Part shown: positions 1-9,199 of the stretch, one piece after another | Layout: each line of letters opens with the position of its first letter | Numbering within the stretch: the stretch's first letter is position 1 | Assembly (NCBI GenBank): GCA_030539275.1 | Contig: JAUNSK010000006.1 | Location: 1 to 64,000, forward strand | Direction of reading: 5' to 3' | Source: Oscillospiraceae bacterium | Lineage (GTDB): Bacteria > Bacillota > Clostridia > Oscillospirales > Ruminococcaceae | Length of the DNA stretch: 64,000 nt | Made by a program: the position numbers and the translations under genes | The notes under the pieces: model-generated | Database searches by the model: none | Seen by the model: only the letters and a program-made list of their open reading frames with translations | What the model was told of the DNA's origin: nothing

Positions 1-85
1 TAACCACATCGCCGATTTTCTCATAGGTGGTATTATCGGAATATGAAATATATACATTTAAGTAATCAAAGAGCCTGTTTAGCAT
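1..85 (-). CDS. Possible N-terminal fragment of a protein running off the left edge
   Basis: A reverse-strand frame is open from an ATG at 85 to the window edge, giving 28 codons that begin MLNRLFDYLN and continue with YISYSDNTTYEKIGD. The composition looks protein-like, but no Shine-Dalgarno sequence precedes the ATG, and the frame is closed by a TAG a few codons further upstream. I do not recognise the family. It may be the start of a real gene continuing to the left, or a remnant. Confidence 0.25.
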   Translation of the reverse strand, partial: MLNRLFDYLNVYISYSDNTTYEKIGDVV

Positions 86-363
86 AAATAAAATGGTATA
101 GAGGTATGCCTATGTTCTCTTTTCACTCCAATGTCATCTGTAATTATTCTGTCATTGAAGTTGCAAGAGGATAGAGAATTTTAGTTTATGGATGAGTATT
201 CGCTTTTAAAAGAAACAAGTCTTTTCGCATATTTTCAAAGAAAACGTAAGTTACAGCAGGGATAAATCCAAACTCAAAGAGATAGGAAATATTTTCCTTA
301 TCCGTCGCTTTATGCGGTTTGGAATATTTCAATTACCTGGTTGATCTTAAATATAAGACATAT

Positions 364-397
364 AAAATCCACTCTGTTTTGCAGGGTGGATTTTTTT
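364..397 (+). terminator. Rho-independent terminator
   Basis: AATCCACTCTG at 366-376 pairs with CAGGGTGGATT at 382-392 (one G-T pair) and is followed by a seven-T run. No intact plus-strand gene precedes it. Confidence 0.75.
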
Positions 398-472
398 ATG
401 CCGCCTGAGCTATATTGTATTAAAAAGTTTTAAGAATATTGTTTTAAATAAAAATACTTAGTAAAAAACTGG

Positions 473-501
473 TTGATTTAAAAACAAAATATTGATATAA
501 T
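473..501 (+). promoter_or_regulatory. Sigma-A-type promoter of the hydrolase at 540
   Basis: TTGATT at 473-478, a 17-base spacer, then TATAAT at 496-501 with an extended TGA directly before it. The gap to the ATG at 540 leaves room for a short leader and the GGAGG site. Confidence 0.6.
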
Positions 502-539
502 ATAAGCATATATAAATAATAATAGACGGAGGCACATAA

Positions 540-1490
540 ATGACACGAAAAAAGAAAAAAGTATCGATAATACTGGGAATCATTGCTGCAGTGATAATTC
601 TGCTGCTGGCTGGTTTTTCCTATTATGTGGGTAATCAGGTTTTTGAAGGATCAACACGGCTTATAACAAATGAAGAAACGAGGGAAGTTCCCGATGGATT
701 CTGGGATGATTACGGTATAGACTATGATGAATTCTGTGATAAATATAAGGTAGAAAAAACAGAGATTACATCTTCACTTGACGGTCATACAATACCTGCT
801 GACTATATATGGAGTTACAATAAAAACAATAATGTGGTAGTTATGGTTCATGGACTTGGCGGAAACAGATTTACAAATTATCCTATAGCAAAGTTCTTTC
901 TGGAGAACGGATACAATGTTGTTACATATGATCAGAGAAGTACAAATGAAAACATGGCAGAGAGATCGACATTCGGATATCTGGAGAAGTATGATCTTAT
1001 TGACTGTATAAATTTTGCACAGCAGTACGCGCTGGGATACAAAATAGGTGTATGGGGTGAGTCATTCGGAGGGGCTACAGCAGTCCAGGGTGCTGCATTT
1101 GAAAAAACTCAGGATTATTTATCATTTCTTATACTTGACTGTCCTGTCAGCAGCATGGAGTGGATGGTTACTGAAGAAATGAAGAGTATGAATACAGGCA
1201 TGCCAGTTGGATATATGGCGTGGTGCGGAAATTTTGTTAATAAGATGAAGCTTGGATTTACTTATAAGGATGCTGATTCAGCGCAGGCAGCAAAAAAAAT
1301 CACAATACCTTCGCTTGTTATCAACAGCGAAACAGACACTATTACTCCATACTTTATGGGAAAGGATATCTTTGATAATCTTGCAAGCACAGATAAGGAG
1401 CTATGGACAGTTGACGACTGTGGCCACACTGAAATGTGGTTAAAACACAATAAAGAGTATCAAAACAGAGTTCTTAAAATAATAGGATAA
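540..1490 (+). CDS. Membrane-anchored alpha/beta hydrolase
   Basis: A 316-residue alpha/beta-hydrolase-fold protein with a lysine-rich N-terminus and one membrane segment (about residues 8-28), so the catalytic domain should face outside. The oxyanion region HGLGG is at 104-108, the nucleophile elbow GESFGG puts Ser175 in the GxSxG motif, and the likely acid and base are Asp266 (in SETDTITP) and His296 (in CGHTEMW). This is the COG1073-like group, often annotated as BAAT/acyl-CoA thioester hydrolase or serine peptidase. The substrate cannot be read from sequence. A GGAGG site about 8 bases upstream supports the start. A second alpha/beta hydrolase with the same architecture lies at 60438. Confidence 0.85.
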   Translation: MTRKKKKVSIILGIIAAVIILLLAGFSYYVGNQVFEGSTRLITNEETREVPDGFWDDYGIDYDEFCDKYKVEKTEITSSLDGHTIPADYIWSYNKNNNVVVMVHGLGGNRFTNYPIAKFFLENGYNVVTYDQRSTNENMAERSTFGYLEKYDLIDCINFAQQYALGYKIGVWGESFGGATAVQGAAFEKTQDYLSFLILDCPVSSMEWMVTEEMKSMNTGMPVGYMAWCGNFVNKMKLGFTYKDADSAQAAKKITIPSLVINSETDTITPYFMGKDIFDNLASTDKELWTVDDCGHTEMWLKHNKEYQNRVLKIIG

Positions 1491-1530
1491 GAGGCAGGCA
1501 GAAAAAAATAACGTTCAACAGGAGGTAGAT

Positions 1531-2085
1531 ATGCAGCACTTTGGTACTAAAACTTTTGAAACATCAAGGCTTATTTGCAGGCAGTTCATTTCTGAAGATT
1601 ATGAGGATATGTTGCGAAACTGGGCTGCTGATCCTTGTATTCAGGTAGAATATGGTGAACCGGTTTATGATAGTGTATATAAAGTAAAGGAATTATTATC
1701 AGACTATATTGATAATTATCATAGCCCTGATTATTACCGGTGGGCGATCATTGAAAAATCAAGCAAAGCAAATATCGGACAGATAGCTTTCTGTAAAGTC
1801 TATTCAGAGTGTCAGACTGCAGAAATCGAGTACTGCATAGGTAAAGAATTTTGGGGAAAAGGATATGCGGGTGAGGCCTTAGAGGGGCTTATTGATTTCG
1901 CTTTCAGAAATACAGATTTCATAAAACTTGAAGCATATCATAGATGTGAAAATCAAAAGTCAGGCAGAGTATTAGAAAAATCCAAGATGCATATTACCAG
2001 TACGGTAGAGCGTTTCATAAGAGAAAATATCATACCACAAGGCGAAGTGTGTTATTGTATTACTAAGGATACATATGATCTCTGA
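1531..2085 (+). CDS. GNAT N-acetyltransferase, RimJ/RimL type
   Basis: A 184-residue protein of the Acetyltransf_3 group. The N-terminus ETSRLICRQF is the usual 'tSRLxLRxf' opening of RimJ/RimL-like enzymes, and the acetyl-CoA pyrophosphate loop WGKGYAGEAL lies at 108-117. It should transfer acetyl from acetyl-CoA to an amine such as a protein N-terminus or small molecule; the acceptor is unknown. AGGAGG sits 6 bases before the ATG. It lies 40 bases after the hydrolase with no terminator between, so the two may be cotranscribed. Confidence 0.85.
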   Translation: MQHFGTKTFETSRLICRQFISEDYEDMLRNWAADPCIQVEYGEPVYDSVYKVKELLSDYIDNYHSPDYYRWAIIEKSSKANIGQIAFCKVYSECQTAEIEYCIGKEFWGKGYAGEALEGLIDFAFRNTDFIKLEAYHRCENQKSGRVLEKSKMHITSTVERFIRENIIPQGEVCYCITKDTYDL

Positions 2086-2270
2086 TTTACTAATTTATTT
2101 TTTTGAGAAGGAAAATATTATCAGATAAAAAATTTGTCATAAACCGTATATGCATTAGAGAGGATCTGGTGTACAGAAACAGAACCATAAATGAGATGCA
2201 AAGAATAGATACCTGACAACATTTATTATTTTTATTATTAAATATTTATATTCTAATTTGTAAATAAATA

Positions 2271-2311
2271 AAACAGAGCTCATGACTTTTTTAGCCAGAG
2301 CTCTGTTTTTT
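2271..2311 (+). terminator. Rho-independent terminator
   Basis: AAACAGAGCTC at 2271-2281 pairs perfectly with GAGCTCTGTTT at 2298-2308 and runs into Ts. It could end the 540-2085 transcript. Confidence 0.8.
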
Positions 2312-2359
2312 AATATTAAAATGTAAAATCTAAGACAAAACGCATTTAAAAATAATATC

Positions 2360-2388
2360 TTGTGAATAAATAAAAAATATGGTACAAT
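2360..2388 (+). promoter_or_regulatory. Sigma-A-type promoter of the DUF3788 gene
   Basis: TTGTGA at 2360-2365, 17-base spacer, TACAAT at 2383-2388, about 58 bases before the start codon. Confidence 0.55.
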
Positions 2389-2445
2389 ATTCAAATAAGA
2401 GTATCTGAGATTAAAATATTATTAAAAACCGAAAGGTGGGTATAT

Positions 2446-2892
2446 ATGTTTGATATTGAAGATAAGAACTATTGTCCTGTGATAAAAGAATTAACCGAAT
2501 ATGTTGACTTTTCGTTGTTTAATGAACTTATAAGCTACATGGAAAGCGAGTATAAAGCGCAGGTAAAAATTGAATACAGCGGAGATAAGGTCCTGCTCGG
2601 CTGGAATGTTAAGTTTAAAAAAGCAGGCAGGACGCTATGTACAGTATATCCGAGAAAAGGCTATTATCATATGCTGCTGATCGTTGGCAGTAAGGAAAAG
2701 CAAAGAACAGAGCAGTTGCTGCCGACACTAAGCAGCGAATTTCAGAAAATATATAATGATACCAAAGAAGGCATGGGACAAAGATGGATGCTGTTTGACT
2801 TTGCAGCCCGCACGGATCTTTATGATGATGTACTGAAGATTATCCGCATAAGACGTGAAAGCAATTTAAAGAGTGTAACAGAGAAAAAATAA
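2446..2892 (+). CDS. DUF3788 family protein
   Basis: A soluble 148-residue protein without signal peptide or membrane segment. Its pattern (LLGWNVKFKKAGRTLCTVYP, then an internal VGSKEK segment and a C-terminal KIIRIRRES helix) matches my memory of the DUF3788 family, which is common in Clostridia and has no established function. AGGTGG precedes the ATG by about 9 bases. It stands alone with its own promoter and is convergent with the next gene, only 27 bases away. Confidence 0.7.
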   Translation: MFDIEDKNYCPVIKELTEYVDFSLFNELISYMESEYKAQVKIEYSGDKVLLGWNVKFKKAGRTLCTVYPRKGYYHMLLIVGSKEKQRTEQLLPTLSSEFQKIYNDTKEGMGQRWMLFDFAARTDLYDDVLKIIRIRRESNLKSVTEKK

Positions 2893-2919
2893 AAGCATCA
2901 GCTAATCACAGTATTAAAT

Positions 2920-3891
2920 TTATCCTCTGCACTGCCTATCCAGAACTTTCAGCTGTTCAATGCAGGTTCTGTTTACACGTGCGTCAGGAAAGTGTCCGCA
3001 GTTTTCTATAACAATAAGCCTGACGTTCTTGTTTTTGTTTGTCTTAATAAATTGTTTTACAAACGCTGTTGGAGTAACTATATCTGTACTGCCCTGAACG
3101 ATGGTGTATGGTATTTTTATATTGCTCAGAAGTGGACGTACATCCTGCCTTACAAATTCCTCAATGAGTGTGTTGTTTTTTGCATATCCGTTTATCACTA
3201 CTGCCTTTAGATCCCTGAACCTGTAGTCAGGACTGGAAAGCATTCCTTTTATTATTTTAAATACCGGCAGTTTTTCCGTTTTGTCATGCTTTGATCTGCA
3301 GAAATACCCGTCAGTATACCTGTTTACAAATCCCATGATTTTTTTAGCGTTTTGTGCATTTATATCATTTTTATAAGTTTCCAGCTGCTTTTTCTTGCAT
3401 TCCGGCATTCGGGATTTTTCAAGTGTGGTAAACACCTCGTCATTAAAGGTTTCGTTGTGCAGAACCTGACCATTGCACACTGCTCCGTCAACGTATTCAG
3501 ATCCTGATGCTGCCTTCAGCGTAAGAAGGCTGCCCCATGACATACCGAAGAGATATATTCTGTTATGCTCAAATCTGCTGTGGATATAGGATATGAGTTC
3601 GAGAGTCATTTTTTCAAAATCGTCTATATGAAATGAATCATCGATTACCCGGTTGTTGATTCCACATCCGAGCTGATCCCAGCAGACGAGAGTGAAATAT
3701 TCTTTTATTTCAGGGAATAGTCCGCGTGATCCGACATTAAAGGGGATGGGTGAGCCTGGTCCTCCGTGCAGACATATTACTACTGGGTTGCTTTTCTTTG
3801 TTCCTTCTATCAGTATTTTCTGTAAGTATCCTCCCAGCTTTATTTCACATATTTCTGATATCTCATACTGCTGCTTTTCTGTATGTCTCAT
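2920..3891 (-). CDS. Proline-iminopeptidase-like alpha/beta hydrolase (S33)
   Basis: An alpha/beta hydrolase with the S33 hallmarks HGGPG and CWDQLGCG, then the nucleophile elbow GMSWGS. Counted from an upstream ATG at 3912, these are HGGPG 49-53, Ser125, Asp277 and His307. The ATG at 3912 has no ribosome binding site. The in-frame ATG seven codons later (3891) has a weak AGAAAGAG before it, so I choose that start, giving 323 residues. Members cleave N-terminal proline or related small amides and esters in the cytoplasm. There is no signal peptide. The exact substrate is unknown, and the start is only moderately certain. Confidence 0.8.
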   Translation of the reverse strand: MRHTEKQQYEISEICEIKLGGYLQKILIEGTKKSNPVVICLHGGPGSPIPFNVGSRGLFPEIKEYFTLVCWDQLGCGINNRVIDDSFHIDDFEKMTLELISYIHSRFEHNRIYLFGMSWGSLLTLKAASGSEYVDGAVCNGQVLHNETFNDEVFTTLEKSRMPECKKKQLETYKNDINAQNAKKIMGFVNRYTDGYFCRSKHDKTEKLPVFKIIKGMLSSPDYRFRDLKAVVINGYAKNNTLIEEFVRQDVRPLLSNIKIPYTIVQGSTDIVTPTAFVKQFIKTNKNKNVRLIVIENCGHFPDARVNRTCIEQLKVLDRQCRG

Positions 3892-4072
3892 AAATTTCAC
3901 TCTTTCTGTCATTTAGTCTATTTTTTCTGACATTATTCTATTTTCTGGATAACTGTTTTTATTTCAAATTGTAGCACACTGGTTAGCATCGGTCAAGAGA
4001 CTTAGCCTAATTAGTAAAACATTTTCTTCGGGCAGATCTGTTTAAATGCATTTAAATGCTCTATATTTTGTG

Positions 4073-4101
4073 TTGCTGCCTGAAAGCAAATATGGTACAT
4101 T
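4073..4101 (+). promoter_or_regulatory. Sigma-A-type promoter of the lipoprotein gene at 4153
   Basis: TTGCTG at 4073-4078, 17-base spacer, TACATT at 4096-4101. Confidence 0.5.
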
Positions 4102-4152
4102 ATTTAAATAAATAGCCTGTCTCATAAATACATTTAAATTTCAGGAGGATAT

Positions 4153-4806
4153 ATGAAAAAAATTTTTTTGTGTATAGTATTAACGGCTTTGATTCTCAGC
4201 GGGTGTTCTCTGACCAGGGGAGGCAGCAGTGAAGGATCCGGAAACAGTCAGACTGAAACGGAGAAGACTATAGAAACACCTTCATCAAAAAAATTAAATA
4301 AATACAGGGAAAAGCATTCATCAGATAACAGGAGTCTCGTTGTCAGCTACAGGCATGGCAACTGTGGTTTCGGATGTGAATTTGAATTTTTTGATATGGT
4401 AATAGATCTGTATAATGATTCAACTCTTGATGTATACGGCAGTACTCAGAAAGTTCCTGATGAGCTCAGTTGCTGCGAAACGTTCACTCTTTCAGATTCA
4501 CAGTATAATGATATCATTAAGTACATACAGAAATCACGCATAGACAAAAAGTCGAAGGTCCTGCTGTCACCGGGCAACTGTGATGATGTGGATTATTATA
4601 TGCAGTTTTACTATGATAATCAGATGTATAACCGTCTCGGAGGATACGGAGTAAACGATAATAAGTTCTGTAAGCTTGCAGATATGCTCAATGACTGCGT
4701 TGCAGACGAGGACTATGTACATATAAGAGATGGCTTTGAAGATAACTATAAAAAGATCCTTGGGTACGATAAAGATGGCAATCGGATACCACCTGATATT
4801 CAGTAA
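4153..4806 (+). CDS. Lipoprotein of unknown function
   Basis: A 217-residue protein with a type II signal peptide: MKK, a hydrophobic core, then lipobox LSGC with the lipidated Cys at residue 18. A Ser/Thr/Glu-rich linker to about residue 55 follows, typical of surface lipoproteins that need to reach out from the membrane. The mature domain has four cysteines in its first half (GNCGFGCEFEF, then a CC pair) and could hold disulfides. I do not recognise the family. AGGAGG precedes the ATG, and a terminator follows directly, so it is monocistronic. Confidence 0.75.
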   Translation: MKKIFLCIVLTALILSGCSLTRGGSSEGSGNSQTETEKTIETPSSKKLNKYREKHSSDNRSLVVSYRHGNCGFGCEFEFFDMVIDLYNDSTLDVYGSTQKVPDELSCCETFTLSDSQYNDIIKYIQKSRIDKKSKVLLSPGNCDDVDYYMQFYYDNQMYNRLGGYGVNDNKFCKLADMLNDCVADEDYVHIRDGFEDNYKKILGYDKDGNRIPPDIQ

Positions 4807-4839
4807 TCTACCGGATATAAAGTAATACAATCATGGCGC

Positions 4840-4879
4840 AGAGCTTAGTACTTAAAAGGTGCTGGGCTCTTTTTATTTT
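4840..4879 (+). terminator. Rho-independent terminator
   Basis: AGAGC at 4840-4844 opens an imperfect stem closed by GGGCTCT at 4864-4870, followed by a T-rich tract. Confidence 0.65.
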
Positions 4880-5222
4880 AATTTATTTTCCATTTATATT
4901 GAAATATTATTTATTATATGGTAAAATAATATTAACTTAAATTATATGAATATTAGGGTGTAAATATAATTGATAATATATAGACAAAGTTATGTATTTC
5001 TGATTATATTTCTCCTGATAATATACAGAATATTCGGGGAAGGAGGGTCGGTTAAACAGTTGTAATGAAGGGATGATGTCGTGCAGCCAGTACTTAACTC
5101 TTAAGACATTTATCAATTCATTACTTACATCAAAAGATCATAAAAGACAACAGGTAAATGGTTCAGCAGTGTTGAAATTATAACACATATACGGACCATT
5201 ACGACAGAAATGGAGAAAAAGA
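4880..5222. other. Long upstream region of the M4 protease gene
   Basis: After the terminator there are about 340 bases with no gene. The first 100 are very AT-rich with several possible -10 elements, among them TATAAT near 4963. The following 180 bases (about 5035-5215) have more balanced composition and several purine-rich AGGAGGG and AAGGG tracts without a usable small ORF. It could be a long structured leader; I could not assign it to a known riboswitch. Confidence 0.4.
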
Positions 5223-8200
5223 ATGGAACAAAAGTACAAAAGAAAGACTAAACGAATTTTATCAGGAGTCATTGCAGCGTCAATGACAGCAGCAATGTTT
5301 CCTGCATTCCCGGCAATGGCAGCAGAAAATACTCATGTCTATTCGTTTGCAGGATATGATGTTGAGTATTCAGTTACAAAAGAATGGGACAACGCAAGAA
5401 CCGTTGAAGTAAAGGTAACCAATACAGGCGATAAGCCAATAAAGGACTGGGCTTTCTCTTATAATGCAGGTGGTGAAATAAGCAGTCTGTGGAATGCAGC
5501 TGTAAGCGATAAGGCTGATACAACTTACATAATAAAAAACAACAGCTGGAATTATGAAATAGAGCCTCAGGAAAGTGTAAACTTCGGCTATACACTTACA
5601 GGTGCTGATGCAGATATGCCGGAAGATTTCAAACTGCTTTCAGACTCTGTTGAAGCTGCAGCAGGATTTGATATCCAGTTTAATATTACTGAGTCCTGGG
5701 ATACAGGTGTTAAGGGCGAAATAGTTATAATCAATACCCAGGAATCACCTATTGATGACTGGAGACTTGAATTTGACTCAGATCTTGTTATAGATAAACT
5801 CTGGGACGGTAAAATGATCGGCTCAGCTGACGGTCACTACAGTGTTGCATGTGAGAAATGGACCAGCAGTATACCGGCAGGAGGTTCGCAGACAATCGGA
5901 TTTACAGCTTCAAAATCTCAGCCTGAGGCAAATGCTTCAAACTTTGCTCTGAGCTGCTCATCCGGAAAAATATTTGCGCAGTCTGAAGTATCCGATGCCG
6001 GTACCGGTATAATCGATGATGAATATCTTGCAAAATTAGTATCAGACGGCACAGTAAATGTAATAAGAAATGAAAACGGTGAGATAAGTACAATAGACGG
6101 AAAATTTACTGACGAGACAGTAAACAATGAACAGGATGCAGCGAATGTTCTCAATCATGCATCAGGCATTTTCTCCTCTGATTTTACAGCTGATGCAGAA
6201 GACATATCAGTTAGCGTTAGTGATGATGAGACATTTTACAGGTATGCGCCTTCAGTAAACGGTATAAAGGTTTATGGAGGACAGATCATTCTCGCTGTCA
6301 GAAATTCAGAAGTAACAGGACTGACAAGCTCATATGACAGAAAAATTGAAGAAGTAAACTTAACAAATGATATTTCAGATGAACATGCTTCCCAGCTTGC
6401 TCTTGACAGTCTGATGGAGTCTGTTGACGATATAGCGCAAGCAGTTTCAGAAAAATCCGGACTTGATAAGTCTGAGGCAGCTCAGCTGCTTCGCGATTCT
6501 CTCACGACAGATGCTATGCTGGTTGTTTATTCGGGTGCGAACAGTGATCCGGAGCTTGCGTGGGTCGTTTCAGTTAAAAACAAGCTTCAGTTTATTGATG
6601 ACGGTGATACAAAGGTAAATATTGATTACGATGATGTTTATGATTATATCCGATATGTTCTTCATGATGTTGACAATAAGTACTTTATATGTGCTAATGG
6701 AGACAAGGCAGGACAAATATTATATGAAGATACTAACAAGACCAAATGGACGCAGGCTTCGGCTGAGGCTGTGGACCTGCTTGGTGTAAACCGCAGTTTC
6801 AGCGTTGAATATAAAGAACCGGGATTTCTTTCTTCAGCCAAGTACAGAATGAAAGATACCGGCAGAAATATTGAGACATATACCACATCATTTATTCCGA
6901 TATTAGGTACACCGCTTCTTCCGGGATCAATGCTGCAGTCTAAAAATAATACATGGACAAATGCAGCGGGAGTATCTGCACATGCAAACATGGAAAAAGT
7001 ATATGATTTTTATAATAACAACTTCGGATGGGATTCATTTGACGGAGAAGGTGCTCTTATAAAGGCAACAGTTGATTACCGTGCGCCTTTGTTCATTATC
7101 TTCGGAAATACTGAGTACTATAATGCTTTCTGGAACGGAGAACAGTTCGTATTCGGAGATTTAGGTGATCTTGCCGGTGCAGTTGATGTAGTCGGACATG
7201 AATATACACATGCAGTAATAGACTATAAGGTTTTCGAGGGTGATGGCGATTACATTTCAAGAGGACTTGAATATAAGGATGAACCTGGTGCACTTAATGA
7301 AGCGTATGCCGATATTCTCGGAACTTTTGCAGAGGGAAAGACAGGCGCTGACAAGTGGCTTCTGGGTGAGGATTCACTTATGCCTATCAGAAGTATGGAA
7401 GATCCGTCTCTTTATGATCAGCCTGAAAACTATAATGACAGATATACGGGTGACGAAGATAACGGCGGTGTACATTATAACAGCGGTATCATAAACTTTG
7501 CTGCATATAAAATGATGACTGATGAAAGAACGCAGCAGATAACTGACGAAGAATGGGCAAATGTATTTTACATGTCGCTCAACAGACTGACAACAACATC
7601 TGATTTTCTTGATGCCCGCGGTGCAATTCTGTGTACAGCTAAAACATCAGGCGGATTTAATTTTGAGCAGCTTCAGGCAGTAAAAGATGCATTTGACAGC
7701 GTTGGTGTAACTGAGCCTGATTGTATTCATATTGTTCTTTCCTGCCCGGAAGGATCAGGATATCTTGATTCACATCTGACAGGACCTGCTGTAAACTCAG
7801 ACGGCAGATTCCATGTAAGCTTCCTTGGACGCAACTATTATCAGGATGGAACATATATGTCTGATAATTCAGTATTTGCCGCAGAACTTGCATACGATGA
7901 CAGTTCTTCATATTGCCATGAAATAACTTCAATTTATAGTCTTACTCCCGGGGATTACTGTTTCTACCTTCATGATTACGCAAACCGTGAAGAAACAAGA
8001 TCAACAGCACTTTCTAAGTCCGGTGCAGTAGTTTCAGTATACAGAGGATCATCAGATACTCCGATGAAATTATCAGATGGAGTGACTGACGCAGTATTTA
8101 CACCGACTTCCACTAAGACCGGAAACCTCTGGAGTGTGTTCTGGATCCATATTGAACAAAATGGTGAAATTACTATTGTTCCGAAGGACAACTACAGCAA

Positions 8201-8231
8201 TCATATCTGGGCTGAAACAATAGGAGATTAA
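5223..8231 (+). CDS. Secreted M4 (thermolysin-type) metalloprotease with tandem CBM2-like domains
   Basis: A 1002-residue exported protease. Order: signal peptide (1-34, ending AMA); two tandem domains of about 105 residues each (about 38-145 and 146-255) with the CBM2 pattern YxVxxxW...VxVTNTG...IxDW...LWNA...W...GYT; a propeptide-like FTP/PepSY region (about 265-480); the M4 catalytic domain with HEYTH at 659-663, the third zinc ligand Glu693 in NEAYAD, and GGVHYNSG with catalytic-type His751; and a C-terminal domain from about 840 (LDSHLTGP, FHVSF, AELAYDD) resembling DUF2135/YfaP. M4 enzymes are zinc endopeptidases matured from zymogens. The binding domains suggest it is held on cellulose or other polysaccharide. 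GGAG precedes the ATG; a perfect terminator follows. Domain family assignments are from memory of the patterns. Confidence 0.9.
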   Translation: MEQKYKRKTKRILSGVIAASMTAAMFPAFPAMAAENTHVYSFAGYDVEYSVTKEWDNARTVEVKVTNTGDKPIKDWAFSYNAGGEISSLWNAAVSDKADTTYIIKNNSWNYEIEPQESVNFGYTLTGADADMPEDFKLLSDSVEAAAGFDIQFNITESWDTGVKGEIVIINTQESPIDDWRLEFDSDLVIDKLWDGKMIGSADGHYSVACEKWTSSIPAGGSQTIGFTASKSQPEANASNFALSCSSGKIFAQSEVSDAGTGIIDDEYLAKLVSDGTVNVIRNENGEISTIDGKFTDETVNNEQDAANVLNHASGIFSSDFTADAEDISVSVSDDETFYRYAPSVNGIKVYGGQIILAVRNSEVTGLTSSYDRKIEEVNLTNDISDEHASQLALDSLMESVDDIAQAVSEKSGLDKSEAAQLLRDSLTTDAMLVVYSGANSDPELAWVVSVKNKLQFIDDGDTKVNIDYDDVYDYIRYVLHDVDNKYFICANGDKAGQILYEDTNKTKWTQASAEAVDLLGVNRSFSVEYKEPGFLSSAKYRMKDTGRNIETYTTSFIPILGTPLLPGSMLQSKNNTWTNAAGVSAHANMEKVYDFYNNNFGWDSFDGEGALIKATVDYRAPLFIIFGNTEYYNAFWNGEQFVFGDLGDLAGAVDVVGHEYTHAVIDYKVFEGDGDYISRGLEYKDEPGALNEAYADILGTFAEGKTGADKWLLGEDSLMPIRSMEDPSLYDQPENYNDRYTGDEDNGGVHYNSGIINFAAYKMMTDERTQQITDEEWANVFYMSLNRLTTTSDFLDARGAILCTAKTSGGFNFEQLQAVKDAFDSVGVTEPDCIHIVLSCPEGSGYLDSHLTGPAVNSDGRFHVSFLGRNYYQDGTYMSDNSVFAAELAYDDSSSYCHEITSIYSLTPGDYCFYLHDYANREETRSTALSKSGAVVSVYRGSSDTPMKLSDGVTDAVFTPTSTKTGNLWSVFWIHIEQNGEITIVPKDNYSNHIWAETIGD

Positions 8232-8264
8232 TGTTATCCCTGAATTTACTTTAATATAATCAAT

Positions 8265-8295
8265 AAAGACTGCGAATCCCGCAGTCTTTATTATT
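8265..8295 (+). terminator. Rho-independent terminator of the protease gene
   Basis: AAAGACTGCG at 8265-8274 pairs perfectly with CGCAGTCTTT at 8280-8289, followed by ATTATTTTTTC. Confidence 0.85.
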
Positions 8296-8454
8296 TTTTC
8301 AGTAATTAAATAAAGTATGGTCATTGCGGGTTGATAATATCTAATATTTTCCCGGTAAGGTGTTTTTTATGTAAATTTATGTTACAATTTATTATATGTT
8401 TTTTAAATTGTTAGGTAATGATGATGATCATCAGACACCGGAAGGAATTTTATT

Positions 8455-9177
8455 ATGTATAAACAATTAAAAGCCCTGATACTTTGTATTTTATGTATGT
8501 GTTTTATATCAGGCTGCGGAAAAACCGTATATAAAAAAATTCATATAGACAAAGCAAGAGAAACTGCGCAAAAATATCTTGATGATAAATATGATGAAGA
8601 ATATGAGGTGGTTAAATGGGGTAAACGTAAAAATGGTGCTGTTCCATTTTCCGATGCAGGAGATGAATGGGCAGAACTTGTATTCAGAATTAAAGGAGAT
8701 GATAGTCAAACACAATACACAATATTAATGAAACCATCCGATGAGACCACTGATAAAGAATATCAGTATGAAATAGTTTCAGATAATTTTATGACCTCAA
8801 AGGTGAAGCCGGTATTAGAAAAAGAACTTGAACTTCAGTTAAGTAATGCAGGGGTCGGAAAATATAATGGCAGTATCAGTGTCATATGGCAGACAAATTC
8901 GAAAACCAACGACGGATTCCTGCCTGATTTTCCTGTTGATGTTAATGAAGACAATATATCAGAACTATTAAATACATATAAAGTCTGTTTCAGATATATT
9001 TATCGTATACCTGAAAGCAAATATTCAAAAGGGTTAGAATTACAGATCAAAGAAGTATATGAGAACTTATTTAAGGACAATTATGTAGACCTTGAAATTC
9101 TGATTTTTAAAGACGATGAAATTGAAAATCAAAATGCGGTAGAGATCAATAGTTTCAATTATAAAATAAATGAATAA
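8455..9177 (+). CDS. Lipoprotein of unknown function
   Basis: A 240-residue protein with a Cys-rich hydrophobic signal peptide and lipobox ISGC (lipidated Cys21). The mature part is soluble and mixed alpha/beta. It opens with an acidic helix (ARETAQKYLDDKYDEEYEV), has YTILMKP and YQYEIVSDNF strands, and ends rich in Glu and Asn. No catalytic motif is visible and I do not recognise the family. GGAAGG lies about 9 bases upstream. A strong ribosome binding site for the pseudogene at 9200 follows at once, hinting that another gene was once cotranscribed. Confidence 0.7.
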   Translation: MYKQLKALILCILCMCFISGCGKTVYKKIHIDKARETAQKYLDDKYDEEYEVVKWGKRKNGAVPFSDAGDEWAELVFRIKGDDSQTQYTILMKPSDETTDKEYQYEIVSDNFMTSKVKPVLEKELELQLSNAGVGKYNGSISVIWQTNSKTNDGFLPDFPVDVNEDNISELLNTYKVCFRYIYRIPESKYSKGLELQIKEVYENLFKDNYVDLEILIFKDDEIENQNAVEINSFNYKINE

Positions 9178-9199
9178 ATTAATATAAAGGAGATTAATT

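Larger units (their letters stand above)
86..539. other. Intergenic region with an orphan terminator and the promoter of the next gene
   Basis: No convincing gene is visible in this 450-base stretch. A 25-codon frame starts at the ATG at 188 and stops after KLQQG, and a second short open frame follows it around 255-360; both may be decayed coding sequence. A rho-independent terminator at 364-397 implies that something on the plus strand upstream was once, or still is, transcribed. The promoter for the hydrolase at 540 lies at 473-501. Confidence 0.5.
2086..2445. other. Intergenic region with terminator and promoter
   Basis: This 360-base stretch is AT-rich. It holds the terminator at 2271-2311 and the promoter at 2360-2388 for the DUF3788 gene. 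I see no gene or RNA signature in the 2086-2270 part. Confidence 0.6.

Noticed and set aside
4880-5222. A riboswitch (for example c-di-GMP class I) in the protease leader
   Set aside because: I compared the visible sequence with the conserved core of that class from memory and found no match; no paired core was evident.
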